From an uncultured Caldilineaceae bacterium (GTDB taxonomy: Bacteria; Chloroflexota; Anaerolineae; Caldilineales; Caldilineaceae), in contig CATOTS010000004.1 in the NCBI GenBank assembly GCA_951813625.1, forward strand, positions 62,001-126,000: a stretch of DNA of 64,000 bases. Reading direction: 5' to 3'. Under the pieces are notes generated by a model that was given only the letters and a program-made list of their open reading frames with translations, searched no databases and had not been told where the DNA came from. Made by a program: the position numbers and the translations under genes. Shown here one piece after another: positions 35,393-45,213 of the stretch (position 1 is the stretch's first letter; each line of letters begins with the position of its first letter).

Positions 35393-35419
35393 TTGGGCAC
35401 AATTCCGCTATGTTACAAT
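35393..35419 (+). promoter_or_regulatory. Weak candidate promoter of the threonine synthase gene
   Basis: TTGGGC (35393-35398) and TACAAT (35414-35419) are 15 bp apart, a short spacer. The -10 is good and the -35 poor. The same string gttacaat occurs upstream of the aldolase gene (9174-9181), where no -35 was found. Confidence 0.35.
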
Positions 35420-35526
35420 ACGCGCGCTGACTGCGATTCTTCCTTTACGCCTTCATGGTGGATGCCGGACTCGATGGGTCGGCGCTACCGGGCGTGACTT
35501 GGCGCCCGCCATTGTGGTGAAATTCC

Positions 35527-36870
35527 ATGTCCAAACTCAGATCCCACTTTCGCTGCTTTCGGGGCTGTGCAGGGACATACTCGGTCCTTGAAGTAATTTA
35601 CACCTGCCCCAAGTGCGGCGGATTGCTTGAGGTGCAGCACGACATTGACGCGCTGCGGGCTCGTTCGGCTGACGAATGGAAACGTCTCTTCGACGCGCGG
35701 GTCGGTACGACTGAGTGGCCCTACGGCAGCGGCGTATGGGGTAAGAAGGAGTGGATCATGCCCACGATCGCTGACGAAAATGTCGTCAGCATGTACGAGG
35801 GCAACTCCAACCTCTTCTGGGCTGAAAGGCTGGGTAGGCAGGTTGGCGTGTCAGAACTATGGGTGAAGTTATGCGGCAACAGCCACACCGGCAGCTTCAA
35901 AGATCTGGGCATGACGGTGCTGATAAGCGTCGTCAAACAGATGCGGGAAGAAGGCGTGCCGGTGAGGGCTGTCGCGTGCGCAAGCACTGGTGATACCAGC
36001 GCCGCGCTCGCCGCGTATGCAGCGGCTGCAGGCATTCCCGCGGTCATTTTTCTGCCGGAGGGCAAGGTCAGCCCTGCGCAGTTGATTCAGCCGATCGCAA
36101 ACGGCGCCTACGTGCTTGCGCTTGATACCGATTTTGACGGCTGCATGCGCGTCATTCGCGAGATCACCCATGACGGTGAAAGCCCTGATTCTTCGATATA
36201 CCTCGCCAATTCGATGAATTCGCTGCGGATAGAAGGCCAGAAAACGGTTGGCGTGGAAATCGTGCAGCAGTTTGACTGGGAGATACCTGATTGGATCATC
36301 ATTCCAGTGGGAAATCTGGGCAACATCAGCGCCCTATACAAGGGGCTGAAGCTGATGCAGGAGTTGGGCATAATCAGCCGTTTGCCGCGTCTTGTCGCGG
36401 CCCAGGCCAGCAAAGCCAACCCGTTTTATCTCAGCTATCTGAACGGATTCCGCGAAAAGGTCAGCGTAGAGGCCGGGTCGACGCTGGCGTCCGCGATTCA
36501 GATCGGTGCTCCTGTCAGCTACGAGAAGGCGGTGCAGGCGATTCAGGAGACCGACGGCATTGTCGAGCAGGTCAGCGAACATGAAATGGCTGCAGCCGCG
36601 GCGATGGCGGATACCACGGGGATGTACACATGTCCGCATACCGGCGCGGCGTTGGCGGCGTTATTCAAGCTGCTTGAGCGGAAGGTCGTCAAGAGCAGCG
36701 AGCGGGTCGTTGTCATCAGCACCGCGCACGGATTGAAGTTCACGCCGTTCAAGGTCGGCTACCACGAAGGCACCCTGATGGAAGTAGAGAGCGACCTGGC
36801 AAACCCGCCGGTCTATCTGCCTGCGGATGCTGAGGTCGTAAGGGATACGATCCAGCGCCGGCTCACTTGA
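35527..36870 (+). CDS. thrC: Threonine synthase
   Basis: A 447-residue PLP enzyme converting O-phosphohomoserine to threonine. A zinc-ribbon-like N-terminus (Cys10, Cys14, Cys27, Cys30) marks the class found in many archaea and Chloroflexota. The PLP lysine is Lys125 in [10 protein letters not shown], and [17 protein letters not shown] forms the phosphate-binding loop. The related cysteate synthase family should be considered, but nothing in the context supports it. Confidence 0.9.
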   Translation: MSKLRSHFRCFRGCAGTYSVLEVIYTCPKCGGLLEVQHDIDALRARSADEWKRLFDARVGTTEWPYGSGVWGKKEWIMPTIADENVVSMYEGNSNLFWAERLGRQVGVSELWVKLCGNSHTGSFKDLGMTVLISVVKQMREEGVPVRAVACASTGDTSAALAAYAAAAGIPAVIFLPEGKVSPAQLIQPIANGAYVLALDTDFDGCMRVIREITHDGESPDSSIYLANSMNSLRIEGQKTVGVEIVQQFDWEIPDWIIIPVGNLGNISALYKGLKLMQELGIISRLPRLVAAQASKANPFYLSYLNGFREKVSVEAGSTLASAIQIGAPVSYEKAVQAIQETDGIVEQVSEHEMAAAAAMADTTGMYTCPHTGAALAALFKLLERKVVKSSERVVVISTAHGLKFTPFKVGYHEGTLMEVESDLANPPVYLPADAEVVRDTIQRRLT

Positions 36871-36982
36871 CTGTGCCGGCGTGCGACCGTGTCCGCAGTC
36901 CCGATGTGGAAAGGTCATCTCCAGACTTTATTGTCGATGTCATGATGAAGGTAGCCGCTATGCGTACGGAACCTGGACTGCG

Positions 36983-37795
36983 GTGAGCGAAGAGAGCAGT
37001 CAACAAAGGCTCGACTACCACGCCACATCCTTTTCCCAGGGTCGGATGGACTTTGCGTGGGAGGAGTTGACCGATGACGAGCGGGCCCGGCACTACGCCG
37101 ACTGGCAGGCGGGAAAGGGGCTGATTGGCGGGGATCCGCGCAGGCGTCCACACTTTGATCGTTTGCCGGCATGGGGAATGGACCGGCCTTTCGTGCGCGC
37201 CCTGGCGCTAAACGATAACCGGGCCGCCAACGGTGAGCGATTTCGACGAGAGGTAGACAGCCTGCGGCCGCTGGAGATAGAGATCGGTTTCGGCCGCGGC
37301 GACTTCCTCCTGGACCGCGCCGCGCGTTTGTCCGATAGTCGGTTTGTCGGCTTTGAAGTGAGGACCAAGGCCGTGCGACTGGCGCTGCGTCGCCTCGAGA
37401 AGGGCGGATTGGAGAACCTGTGGCTCAGCGATGACGATGTGCGCGTGGGCCTGCCGCTGGCGATTCCCGATGGCCGGGTGGATGCGATGCATGTGCTCTT
37501 TCCCGACCCTTGGTGGAAAGAGCAGCACAAGGTCAAGCGTCTGTTTTCGCCTCCGTTCGTAGACCTACTCGCGGCAAAAATTCAACCCGGCGGCTATCTG
37601 CATTTCAAGAGCGACGTAGAGCAGTACGCGGCGCTCGTGCGCCATCTTGTCAGCTACCATCCGGCTTTCGGCGACCACTGTCCAGGGCTTGCCGAACGGG
37701 TCGGCTCGTATGTCCCTACGCATCGTGAGCACTGGTGCCGCGAGAATCGTATGCCGGTTTGGGTGTACTTCTTTCCGAGGCAGGGGAAGACGTAA
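36983..37795 (+). CDS. trmB: tRNA (guanine-N7-)-methyltransferase, TrmB family
   Basis: A SAM-dependent enzyme forming m7G46 in tRNA. Diagnostic pieces are [16 protein letters not shown], the active-site loop [19 protein letters not shown] and [16 protein letters not shown] [10 protein letters not shown]. The end [15 protein letters not shown] replaces the usual TxYExK region. The start is uncertain: GTG 36983 gives 270 residues, still about 60 more than compact TrmB proteins, and the frame is open back to 36881. The N-terminal part ([17 protein letters not shown]) has no clear counterpart. Confidence 0.85.
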   Translation: MSEESSQQRLDYHATSFSQGRMDFAWEELTDDERARHYADWQAGKGLIGGDPRRRPHFDRLPAWGMDRPFVRALALNDNRAANGERFRREVDSLRPLEIEIGFGRGDFLLDRAARLSDSRFVGFEVRTKAVRLALRRLEKGGLENLWLSDDDVRVGLPLAIPDGRVDAMHVLFPDPWWKEQHKVKRLFSPPFVDLLAAKIQPGGYLHFKSDVEQYAALVRHLVSYHPAFGDHCPGLAERVGSYVPTHREHWCRENRMPVWVYFFPRQGKT

Positions 37796-37814
37796 CGACC
37801 CTACAGTCAGACGA

Positions 37815-37828
37815 TGGCTGCGCAGCCA
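37815..37828. promoter_or_regulatory. 14-bp perfect palindrome upstream of the OLD-like gene
   Basis: TGGCTGCGCAGCCA is perfectly self-complementary and lies 31 bases before the start of the OLD-like gene, in the short gap after trmB. It may be an operator or a small hairpin in the leader. Confidence 0.4.
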
Positions 37829-37859
37829 CTCTGTACCGCGGGAGTAGTGGAGGTCAACT

Positions 37860-39617
37860 GTGTTGACACATCTGAAAATTCGGAAATTCAAGCGCTTTGA
37901 AGAGGTTAATATACCTCTGGGTACGTCCGTAGTTTTCATCGGTCCCAACAATTCGGGAAAGACGGCCGCACTGCAAGCGCTTGCGTTGTGGAACAGAGGG
38001 CTTCTCAGTTGGCAGGAAAAGTATCGAGGCAAGCCGGCGCCAAGGAGCCGTCCGGTGGTCACGATCAATCGACGCGATCTGATCGCGATTTCAGTTCCCA
38101 AGGCAGATCTTCTATGGCGTAACTTGCGAACTCGCTTGGGCACAAAGATTGACGGTAAGCCTGGAACACAGAATGTCCGAATTGACATCGTCGTTGGCGG
38201 CATTTCGGATGAAGGCAAATCCTGGACCTGCGGTCTGGAATTCGATTATGCCAATCCTGAGGCATTCTACTGTCGTCCTTTGCGAGTAGGCGGTGAGGCG
38301 AAGACTGTGGAAAGAATGCAGATCCCTCCCCAGGCGCTTCAGACAAAGGTCGCGTATCTTCCTCCTATGTCAGGGTTGGCTGCCGAAGAACCGAGGTTGG
38401 AATTAGGCCGGATAAACGTTCTGATTGGCGAAGGTCAGACTGCTCAGGTACTTCGCAACTTGTGTCATAACTTGGCGGAGAACAAGGAACACGAGTGGAG
38501 GAAAGTTCAAAGGCACATTCAAGAGCAATTCGGAGTGAGGCTGAATGAACCGGAATACATCGCTGAGCGCGGTGAAATCACAATGTCCTATAGTGAGCCC
38601 CCGTCCACGGCTTCGCTGGCACTCTCTTCATCGGGCCGAGGGCTACAGCAAACTCTACTCTTGCTCGCTTACCTTTACGCAAATCCGAAATCGGTCTTGC
38701 TTTTGGACGAACCAGATGCCCATCTGGAGATTTTGCGCCAACGAGAGAACTACCGACTTCTATCTGACATAGCACACGAGGTAGGAAGCCAGATTATCGC
38801 TGCAAGTCACTCCGAGGTAATTCTGAATGAGGCCGCTGGCCGCGACATCGTGGTCGCATTCGTGGGTAAACCGCATAGTGTAGGTGACAACTCATCTCAG
38901 GTTGTCAAAGCGCTGAGGGAGATTGGATTTCAGGACTACCTCAAGGCTGAACAAAAGGGATGGGTTCTTTACCTTGAAGGTTCGACCGATCTTTCAAATC
39001 TACAAGCACTTGCCGCTGCGATAGATCACGCCGCTGCTGAGCACCTTGCCCTGCCTTTCGCTCACTATGTAGACAATCAACCTCATGTGGCTCGTAGGCA
39101 TTTTCACGGGCTGTACGATGCGAAGCCAGATCTTGTTGGAATTGGAGTTTATGACAGGGACGCTCGAACACTTGAAGAGTCCCCCTACTTGCTGGAAATC
39201 CGATGGAAGAGGAAGGAAATCGAGAACTACTTTGCAGTTCCAAGCGTATTGCTAAGGTTTGCCAGGGCTTCAGTGGATGCGGATCCACTGGGACCAGAGC
39301 CCCTCTTTGCAGAAGAGATCGCCAAAGAACGAGATAGGCGTTACTCAATAATGGATGCTGTCATAGCGGACAATGTGACTCCAATTGCATTGCGGGATCC
39401 CGCTGACGTATTTTGGCGGGATGGAAACGACAGTCGTTTTCTCGACAGAATATTTCGGGAGTTTTACAAGAGGCTGAGCCTTTACAATCCGATGAGCAAG
39501 TCGACCTATTATCGTCTTGCCGCATTAGCTCATCCCGATGAGCTGGACCAGGAAGTGACCGAGGTGCTGGATCAGATAGTTGAAGTTGCGGGGAAAGCAA
39601 CACCGGCGGGCGACTGA
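37860..39617 (+). CDS. OLD-like protein: ABC-type ATPase plus TOPRIM-like nuclease domain
   Basis: A 585-residue protein. The ATPase half begins HLKIRKFKRFEEVNIPLG with Walker A GPNNSGKT (28-35), the signature-like LSSSGRGLQQ, Walker B LLLDEPDAH (Asp283, Glu284) and H-loop ASHSEV. The second half carries TOPRIM-like acids: Glu373 in LYLEGSTD and Asp432/Asp434 in YDRDAR, then WKRKEIENYF, a pattern seen in OLD-family and DUF4435-type nucleases. Such proteins act in phage defence. The start is GTG 37860 with GGAGG 6-7 bases upstream. Base composition is visibly more AT-rich than the neighbours, a sign of transfer. No partner gene is adjacent, so it may act alone. Confidence 0.8.
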   Translation: MLTHLKIRKFKRFEEVNIPLGTSVVFIGPNNSGKTAALQALALWNRGLLSWQEKYRGKPAPRSRPVVTINRRDLIAISVPKADLLWRNLRTRLGTKIDGKPGTQNVRIDIVVGGISDEGKSWTCGLEFDYANPEAFYCRPLRVGGEAKTVERMQIPPQALQTKVAYLPPMSGLAAEEPRLELGRINVLIGEGQTAQVLRNLCHNLAENKEHEWRKVQRHIQEQFGVRLNEPEYIAERGEITMSYSEPPSTASLALSSSGRGLQQTLLLLAYLYANPKSVLLLDEPDAHLEILRQRENYRLLSDIAHEVGSQIIAASHSEVILNEAAGRDIVVAFVGKPHSVGDNSSQVVKALREIGFQDYLKAEQKGWVLYLEGSTDLSNLQALAAAIDHAAAEHLALPFAHYVDNQPHVARRHFHGLYDAKPDLVGIGVYDRDARTLEESPYLLEIRWKRKEIENYFAVPSVLLRFARASVDADPLGPEPLFAEEIAKERDRRYSIMDAVIADNVTPIALRDPADVFWRDGNDSRFLDRIFREFYKRLSLYNPMSKSTYYRLAALAHPDELDQEVTEVLDQIVEVAGKATPAGD

Positions 39618-39665
39618 AAAAAGGGGATATAACCTTTCTGTCGACGGGGAATGGTGTGCGAGCAG

Positions 39666-40190
39666 TTATCGGCTGTGGGCGAGATGAATCTGCTGGCGAA
39701 GCTCGCGGCGGGCGGTGTTCAGGTTTTCTTTGATTTTGAAGAAGACGGCCTCGGTGACCTCCATTTCTTGTGAGACAAGAAGTGCCTCCAGGGTCTCGAC
39801 TACACGCAAGACTTTCGCTTCCAGCAGTTCAACCGTGGTGGCGTAGAGGGATTCTGGCAGAAAGTAAAGGAGAATGACCAGCCCCCACATGCTGAAGGCC
39901 AGAATTCGTGTCCCCGCAATCCCAAGTTGTTCCCTTAGAGTCAGGAGCGATAAGAGCCAGAGCAGGAAGGCGCCTATCATCAGGTCATAGCGGGTGATAG
40001 GGCGGGCTGCGCTGACATCCTGCAGGCCGGGCGCCAGCTGGTCGTAGGTTTTCAGCCTGGCCAGCCACGAGTTGAACTGGCGGCACTGCTGCCGGTTCAC
40101 TCTGCTCTGGTCAAAGCGGGCCAGCTCCAGCGCTCGTTCACGGCATTGGTCGGCAAGGTCATAGAATTCTTTGCGGGTTAGTTCTGCCAT
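39666..40190 (-). CDS. Small membrane protein of unknown function
   Basis: A 174-residue protein, not recognised. The N-terminal 70 residues are charged and helical (RKEFYDLADQCRERALELA). Two membrane helices follow (about 75-112, MIGAFLLWLLSLLTL and ILAFSMWGLVILLYFLP), then a C-terminal amphipathic helix region (VTEAVFFKIKENLNTARREL). It is convergent with the OLD-like gene and 200 bases downstream of the UbiA-like gene on the same strand. Confidence 0.65.
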   Translation of the reverse strand: MAELTRKEFYDLADQCRERALELARFDQSRVNRQQCRQFNSWLARLKTYDQLAPGLQDVSAARPITRYDLMIGAFLLWLLSLLTLREQLGIAGTRILAFSMWGLVILLYFLPESLYATTVELLEAKVLRVVETLEALLVSQEMEVTEAVFFKIKENLNTARRELRQQIHLAHSR

Positions 40191-40391
40191 GAATCGAAGC
40201 AGAAAGAAGCTGGGTTGGAGCCTCTCGCTGCACTCGGCGGGACACGTTTACATGCCGTCGTCCGGAATGTGAACAGGTGAATCATGTAGGTAACCGAGCC
40301 GTCCCGGCAGGTAGTTGGCCGGGTCGATACTACGTTGCCTGGGCCGTCCGGAACTTCCTGTTGGCGCTGGCAAAATGCGGCCGAGTTGCGG

Positions 40392-41423
40392 TCAAGCGAG
40401 CCATAGGGGAATCAGCCACAGCAGTCCGGCCAAAATCACTCCGTTGATAGCGTTTTCAACTGTCGCAATGCCAGCCTGTCTGGAGAAAGGCCAGACGCGC
40501 CCGCGGGCGAATGCTCTAAGAAAGAGGGGGAAGGCGCCCAAGACGAGAATAGTCCAGACAGGGACTGCACCGGTCGCCATCAACAGAATCAGGGCGACAA
40601 ATCCGACGACGGAGACAATTGCCGCGATGTCGAGGCCGCGCTCGGGCCCAAAGACAACCACCAAAGTACGTCTTCGAATCCGCCAGTCCCGGTGCCAGCT
40701 ATAGAATGAGTAGGAAAGGTAGGCAAGCCAAGCGAAAGTGGATGGGGCGAATGCAATCCACAGAAGGGGGCGGGTTACGGCGCCGGTAAGCGCGAAGTAG
40801 GTTGCCAGCAGCGGAAAAACTCCCATACCCAGCCAATATGAGATGTCGCCGAGCCACCACAGTCTTCGGGCGTAGCGGATGTTCGGCCAGATAGAGGCGC
40901 CGCACATCAGGCCGCTGACAAGAGCGAAGAACCAGAAGGGCCATCCGACGAACAAGCCCAACCAGAGCGCCGACAGCGCGAATATTGTCCCTGCCATCAG
41001 ACCGAGGCTGAGAAAGGTTGCTGCGCGCAAGAGGCCCTTTTGCATCCAGTCGTAGCCGTCGAAGAGCAGTGAGCGGGTCTGCACGGGAGGCTTCTGTTCG
41101 TTTTCGGGAGCATGGGAATGCGCGTCGAAGTTTGAATGGCGCCTGTAGTCCACGTAGGCGCCCAAGAAGTTGCAGGCCAACGCGAGCGCTCCGAAGTTGA
41201 ACAGCAGAGCCAGGGCCCGCCAGATGCTGACAGTTTCAACCTGCCAGCGTGCGGTCGCCGCTGCCCACAAAACCGGTGTAAGCAGGGCAGGAACTACGCG
41301 CAATCGCCCCATCTGGACGATCAATCGGAAGATGGCGACGGCTACTTTGCCGGCTCGCAGGGGCTGGTCAGGGGAGACATCGGTTTCGCTCCTGCTCAGG
41401 CCGGAATAGATGTGCCTGTACAT
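40392..41423 (-). CDS. UbiA-like prenyltransferase family membrane protein (divergent)
   Basis: A 343-residue protein with about eight or nine membrane helices. The segment CNFLGAYVDYRRHSNFD occupies the place and shape of the first Asp-rich motif of UbiA/MenA (NDxxDxxxD) but is reduced. A second region LSYSFYSWHRDWRIRRRTLVVVFG resembles the second motif with DWxxRRxTLxVxxG. This suggests a polyprenyl-dependent transferase, perhaps for quinone or lipid synthesis. ATG 41423 is chosen; a GTG at 41459 is possible. Confidence 0.6.
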   Translation of the reverse strand: MYRHIYSGLSRSETDVSPDQPLRAGKVAVAIFRLIVQMGRLRVVPALLTPVLWAAATARWQVETVSIWRALALLFNFGALALACNFLGAYVDYRRHSNFDAHSHAPENEQKPPVQTRSLLFDGYDWMQKGLLRAATFLSLGLMAGTIFALSALWLGLFVGWPFWFFALVSGLMCGASIWPNIRYARRLWWLGDISYWLGMGVFPLLATYFALTGAVTRPLLWIAFAPSTFAWLAYLSYSFYSWHRDWRIRRRTLVVVFGPERGLDIAAIVSVVGFVALILLMATGAVPVWTILVLGAFPLFLRAFARGRVWPFSRQAGIATVENAINGVILAGLLWLIPLWLA

Positions 41424-41493
41424 AGTTCGCCTGTCAAGAAATGCATGAGTCGCGTCCACATCTTAGCATCAAAATGCGATGTGCTCAACCGAA

Positions 41494-43266
41494 TCAGTAA
41501 GACACCCGCCAGCGTTCGTACAACGGAGTACCGTCCCGCTGGGAATACACCTGTTCTCTTTTCAGGTGGCCGTTGCGCTCCTCAACCAGGCGTTGGAAAG
41601 CGGCGCGGCGTCCCTGGAATAGTTCGTTCCCCGGCGTGCGTAGTAAGTAAACATTGTTTGCATTGTCCAAAAAGGACTCAATTCGCAGGTCAAAGGTCTC
41701 GTCGGGCTCAAGGAGAGAAGCGTAACCGAAAATTTCAATCGGAGTTACTTTTCCCGCGCTCAGAAAGCGGATTGGGGCTTCTAAGCCCCAGTCCAGCACG
41801 ATAGGCGAGCCCAGCCCGCCGTAGCGAAGATCAAAGGCGAGGCGGTAGGTGGCGTCCGAGTGATCTACCAGCCCGCCACTGCGCGATAGGGCGGCGTGAT
41901 AGGCCGTTGTCGCCCGCAGATCGAGCAGGAAGCAAGCGCTGACGAGGAGTGCCAGGAGAAGTCGAAGAGCTGGCACTTGGGCCAGGTAGCAGAATGGCGG
42001 GCGACGTATCAGCGTTTGTGGGAGGGCAGTCCAAAGCCAGCCTTGGCCATGGTGGGGAATTGCGTTCCCCTCCTCAGCGCGTTCGTTAGAGGCGAACCAT
42101 CGCCAGAGCTCGTATAGCGCTACGCTTGTCAAGGCAATCATCAATGGGTGCAGGAGCGCGTAGTGTGTGACGAACAGGTCGCTGATAGTGAAGAGGCTGG
42201 CGGTGAACGCAATGATCAGTAGAAGGAGCGGCGGTCCGACCATGCGGCGGCCGTGGGGACGCGTTAGGGCTGCAGCCGGCAGCGCCAGCGCCAACCAGGG
42301 CGCGAGAGGACTCTGGTGGACTGCACCGAGATACCAGAAGTGACTTCCATTTAGAGTCTGGACCAACTGTTGCCAGCGGACGGTCGCATTGGACAGGATG
42401 GCAGCGTTGTTTACACCGTAGTAGCTGCTGCCTAAATTCTGTGTAAAGAAAGACAGTGTGCCGCCGGTATGAATGTTGAAGAGGAAGAAGGGGGTCAGTG
42501 GAAGCAGGAAGGCGAGAGCAGCGAGGGGAAACAGTACTTGCGGTCGACGAAACGGATTTTGACGTCGACTGGATTGGTGGGGAACCCTGTGGCGTTGCCA
42601 CAGCCACCAACCGGCGCAAGCCAGGCTGAAAGGCAGTATGATCCATGCGGCCAACAGTTTGGCGTAGAGAGCAAACCCGGCACACAGAGCGGCCAGGATC
42701 AGATTGTGTGCTTGCCCGAGGCGCAGCCAGCGGATCGATTGCCACATACAGGCAAAGGTGAACGGAAAGGTGGCGTTTGTAATGAAGATGCCTTGTCGCT
42801 GCCAGTAGACGAAGCTCGGTGCGGCGGCCAGCAAAGTCAGGCAGGCGAGGGCGGCGGGCGCGATTGGCGCGGTTTGCGTTGGGCTGCGGTCGCTAAGGGC
42901 CAGCCATTCAGAAATCGTGCGTTCAAGCACCAGCAGGCCGAGAACAGCGAGAAGGAGCGGCAGCAGTCGCAGATTGGGCACGCCGATGCCGGTTATAGCC
43001 AGAAAGGGCAGCGCTAAGTAGACGTTTAAGGCCCCGATGTAATCCTGCACCATCAGTGGCAAGTCCGTCCCAAAAAACGAAACGGTTGCGCTGCGAAATG
43101 CGGTTACCGGCGCGCGATGGAGCAACTCCATTGCATTGACGCCGGCCTCTTTGGCTTCATCGTAGTGGAGACCGGGGAGTCCTAACTGGTAGGAGGCCAG
43201 AGAAAGAAAAAGGCTGACCGTTGCAGCCAGCCAGCCGATTCGTCCGTACTTTTGCCTACGCGTCAT
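41494..43266 (-). CDS. GT39/ArnT-like polyprenyl-phosphate-sugar glycosyltransferase
   Basis: A 590-residue protein with about eleven membrane helices. The first extracytoplasmic loop contains LHYDEAKEAG, the acidic pair typical of the PMT/ArnT (GT-C) fold catalytic site. The C-terminal 130 residues are soluble. It would transfer a sugar from a lipid carrier to a protein or lipid outside the membrane. The start overlaps the end of the FecR-domain gene by 4 bases, so the two are coupled. The donor could be made by the DPM1-like enzyme at 30.2 kb (inference). Confidence 0.82.
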   Translation of the reverse strand: MTRRQKYGRIGWLAATVSLFLSLASYQLGLPGLHYDEAKEAGVNAMELLHRAPVTAFRSATVSFFGTDLPLMVQDYIGALNVYLALPFLAITGIGVPNLRLLPLLLAVLGLLVLERTISEWLALSDRSPTQTAPIAPAALACLTLLAAAPSFVYWQRQGIFITNATFPFTFACMWQSIRWLRLGQAHNLILAALCAGFALYAKLLAAWIILPFSLACAGWWLWQRHRVPHQSSRRQNPFRRPQVLFPLAALAFLLPLTPFFLFNIHTGGTLSFFTQNLGSSYYGVNNAAILSNATVRWQQLVQTLNGSHFWYLGAVHQSPLAPWLALALPAAALTRPHGRRMVGPPLLLLIIAFTASLFTISDLFVTHYALLHPLMIALTSVALYELWRWFASNERAEEGNAIPHHGQGWLWTALPQTLIRRPPFCYLAQVPALRLLLALLVSACFLLDLRATTAYHAALSRSGGLVDHSDATYRLAFDLRYGGLGSPIVLDWGLEAPIRFLSAGKVTPIEIFGYASLLEPDETFDLRIESFLDNANNVYLLRTPGNELFQGRRAAFQRLVEERNGHLKREQVYSQRDGTPLYERWRVSY

Positions 43267-44558
43267 TCGACAATCAGCCCCACGTCGCTTGCGAACGATT
43301 CGTAGTTCCAGCCGCTGGCATAGACGCGGATGCTATCGATGCGCGCGGGACGCGTTGCTTCCAGCTCTTCTATGAGATTGCCGGATTCAAAGGAATGCCA
43401 AGTGAAAAGCTCAATCTGTTCGCCGCCAAACAACGGGTAGTCAGGTCTTGGGTCCGTATTGAAGAAGCCCCAGCCCCACGTTTCTACTTTCCCGTAGATG
43501 TCGGTATAAGTCATCTCGACGCGTAAGGGAAACTCAGAGCTTTTCTCGCCGGCGCCTGCCAGAGTCTGCCAATTCAATTTCACGTCGAGTCTAATGACAA
43601 GGGAATCGTAGCTGTGGACGGCTTCGTTGACAAACTGGCGTATGCCCACTTCGGTATGAATGCCATCTTCGCCGATGCGATGGAAGCGAGCCACCTGCCG
43701 TCCGTCTTGTTCGAGAAATGCTACAGTACCGGGCGTTGTATAGGGGGGATCGAAGTAGTCTTCCCAGTCCTGGCCAAGGGGGCCGACGAAAGCGCCATCT
43801 CGAAGGAGGTTGTGTTCGGCAGGGACTGGGGGCAAGGTTGTTCCGTCCTCCAGTAACCAGGAGCGAAGACCGGGTTCAATCACCATCGTGTCCTGTTCAG
43901 GCTGAGAGACTCTTGCCAATCCCTGTTTTACAACAACCTCGGTGCTTTCTGGATTGACCAATAGGGCGTAATTTCCCTCCTCCAGGAGGGCTTCGCCATG
44001 CGGAGTCTCGATCTGGACTTCGACCTGTCGATCGAGTGCGCTCTTTGTGAAAAGTCTCACCTGCCCTTCAAGGATGCGGAGGCGCACGGTGTATGGTTCA
44101 TTGCTGCCGGCAAAGTAGGGGCGACGGCTGCGTAAGATTTCGAGAGATGTGTTGGGATAGAGGAGGATTGTTCCCATCAATTCATCGCTCTGGCTGGTCG
44201 CAGGGAGGCCCAGACCGCCTTGTGTCGCTGCGCCTCTAGTTTCCAGGCGGCTGCCTTCGGCGATGCCATCGCGCCTGCCGGTCAGGGCAATTGGTTGGTC
44301 GGAACGCGGCGGGTAAAGGAGAACTGTCCCGATGGTCGTTTCGAATCGAAGGGACTGTTTTACTGCGGCCGAGTGGTAGAGATCGCGCAAGCCCAGTGGG
44401 ATTCCGATCAACACAATGAGAAAAAGGGCAAACGAGCCCAACAGCACGATCCAAGCGACGCGCTCGGGCCGCTCGCGCCAGCGCGGCAGCGGATGTGATT
44501 GGGACGCGGGCGTTGTATCAGCGGCGCCTGACTGCGATACCGACGGGTCTGCTGTCAT
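43263..44558 (-). CDS. Membrane-anchored FecR-domain protein
   Basis: A 431-residue protein with one membrane helix (about 34-56, VAWIVLLGSFALFLIVLIG), then an extracytoplasmic FecR-like region (about 75-240) with LRILEGQVRLF and VVKQGLARVSQ. The C-terminal 180 residues are beta-rich with a carbohydrate-binding-like look (HTEVGIRQFVNEAVHSYDSL). No sigma factor or TonB receptor is near, so the usual Fec regulation does not apply. It overlaps both neighbours by 4 bases, which argues for a joint function with the glycosyltransferase and TPR protein. Confidence 0.75.
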   Translation of the reverse strand: MTADPSVSQSGAADTTPASQSHPLPRWRERPERVAWIVLLGSFALFLIVLIGIPLGLRDLYHSAAVKQSLRFETTIGTVLLYPPRSDQPIALTGRRDGIAEGSRLETRGAATQGGLGLPATSQSDELMGTILLYPNTSLEILRSRRPYFAGSNEPYTVRLRILEGQVRLFTKSALDRQVEVQIETPHGEALLEEGNYALLVNPESTEVVVKQGLARVSQPEQDTMVIEPGLRSWLLEDGTTLPPVPAEHNLLRDGAFVGPLGQDWEDYFDPPYTTPGTVAFLEQDGRQVARFHRIGEDGIHTEVGIRQFVNEAVHSYDSLVIRLDVKLNWQTLAGAGEKSSEFPLRVEMTYTDIYGKVETWGWGFFNTDPRPDYPLFGGEQIELFTWHSFESGNLIEELEATRPARIDSIRVYASGWNYESFASDVGLIVE

Positions 44559-45163
44559 TTTGACGAATCGTTCCCGTTGTCGGCCGACGGGTGCGGCCCT
44601 CGACCATCTTCGCTTTCTCTGCCACGCGCTCTCTCGACCAGTTGAGCGCTTAGCTTGTCCATCCAGAATTGTGCGTCGCGGTCATCCGGGTTGATTTCGA
44701 GAGCCCGCTGGAACAGGGCCGAAGCTCTGCTCAAATTGTCCTGCTGCTTGTATATCAATCCAAGGTGATAGTGGACATTTGCCGCGCTGGGATCGAGCCC
44801 GAGGGCCTTTTCGTAGGCGCGAATGGCGCGTGCCTGGTGTTTCGGGCCGGAAGTTTCGAGCCGTCCCAGATATGCAGCAGCCAGGTTTGTCCAAAGCAGC
44901 ACGTTGTCAGGCGATGAATCGACGGCTTCTCTCAGGATTTTGACTGCTTTCGACCACTTGCGCTGCAAAATCAGCGCTCCGCCGAGATTGATTGCGATAT
45001 CGGGATCGTTCGGCAAGTCCGCGTGCAGCGGCTCCAGCACGGCAATTGCTTCTCCGGGACGGTTGGCGCGCAACAGGCGCGCGCTTTCGTTGAGGGTAGT
45101 CCGGTAGTTGGAGCTTGAACCGCTGCTCCCGGAGTTGCGTCGGCCTCGTTCGTTTTCGGTCAT
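44555..45163 (-). CDS. TPR-repeat protein
   Basis: A 202-residue cytoplasmic protein with about four tetratricopeptide repeats: NPD-type units ALILQRKWSKAVKILREAV, LGRLETSGPKHQARAIRAYEKALGLDP-like helices, and LGLIYKQQDNLSRASALFQ. The N-terminal 25 residues are Ser/Gly-rich. ATG 45163 is chosen; a GTG at 45199 would add 12 residues. TPR proteins are scaffolds, and here the partners are probably the adjacent FecR and HEAT proteins. Confidence 0.8.
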   Translation of the reverse strand: MTENERGRRNSGSSGSSSNYRTTLNESARLLRANRPGEAIAVLEPLHADLPNDPDIAINLGGALILQRKWSKAVKILREAVDSSPDNVLLWTNLAAAYLGRLETSGPKHQARAIRAYEKALGLDPSAANVHYHLGLIYKQQDNLSRASALFQRALEINPDDRDAQFWMDKLSAQLVERARGRESEDGRGPHPSADNGNDSSK

Positions 45164-45213
45164 TGTGTCAACTTCATTCGGACGGTCTCCCACTGTCACA
45201 AAGGTTAGCAGGT

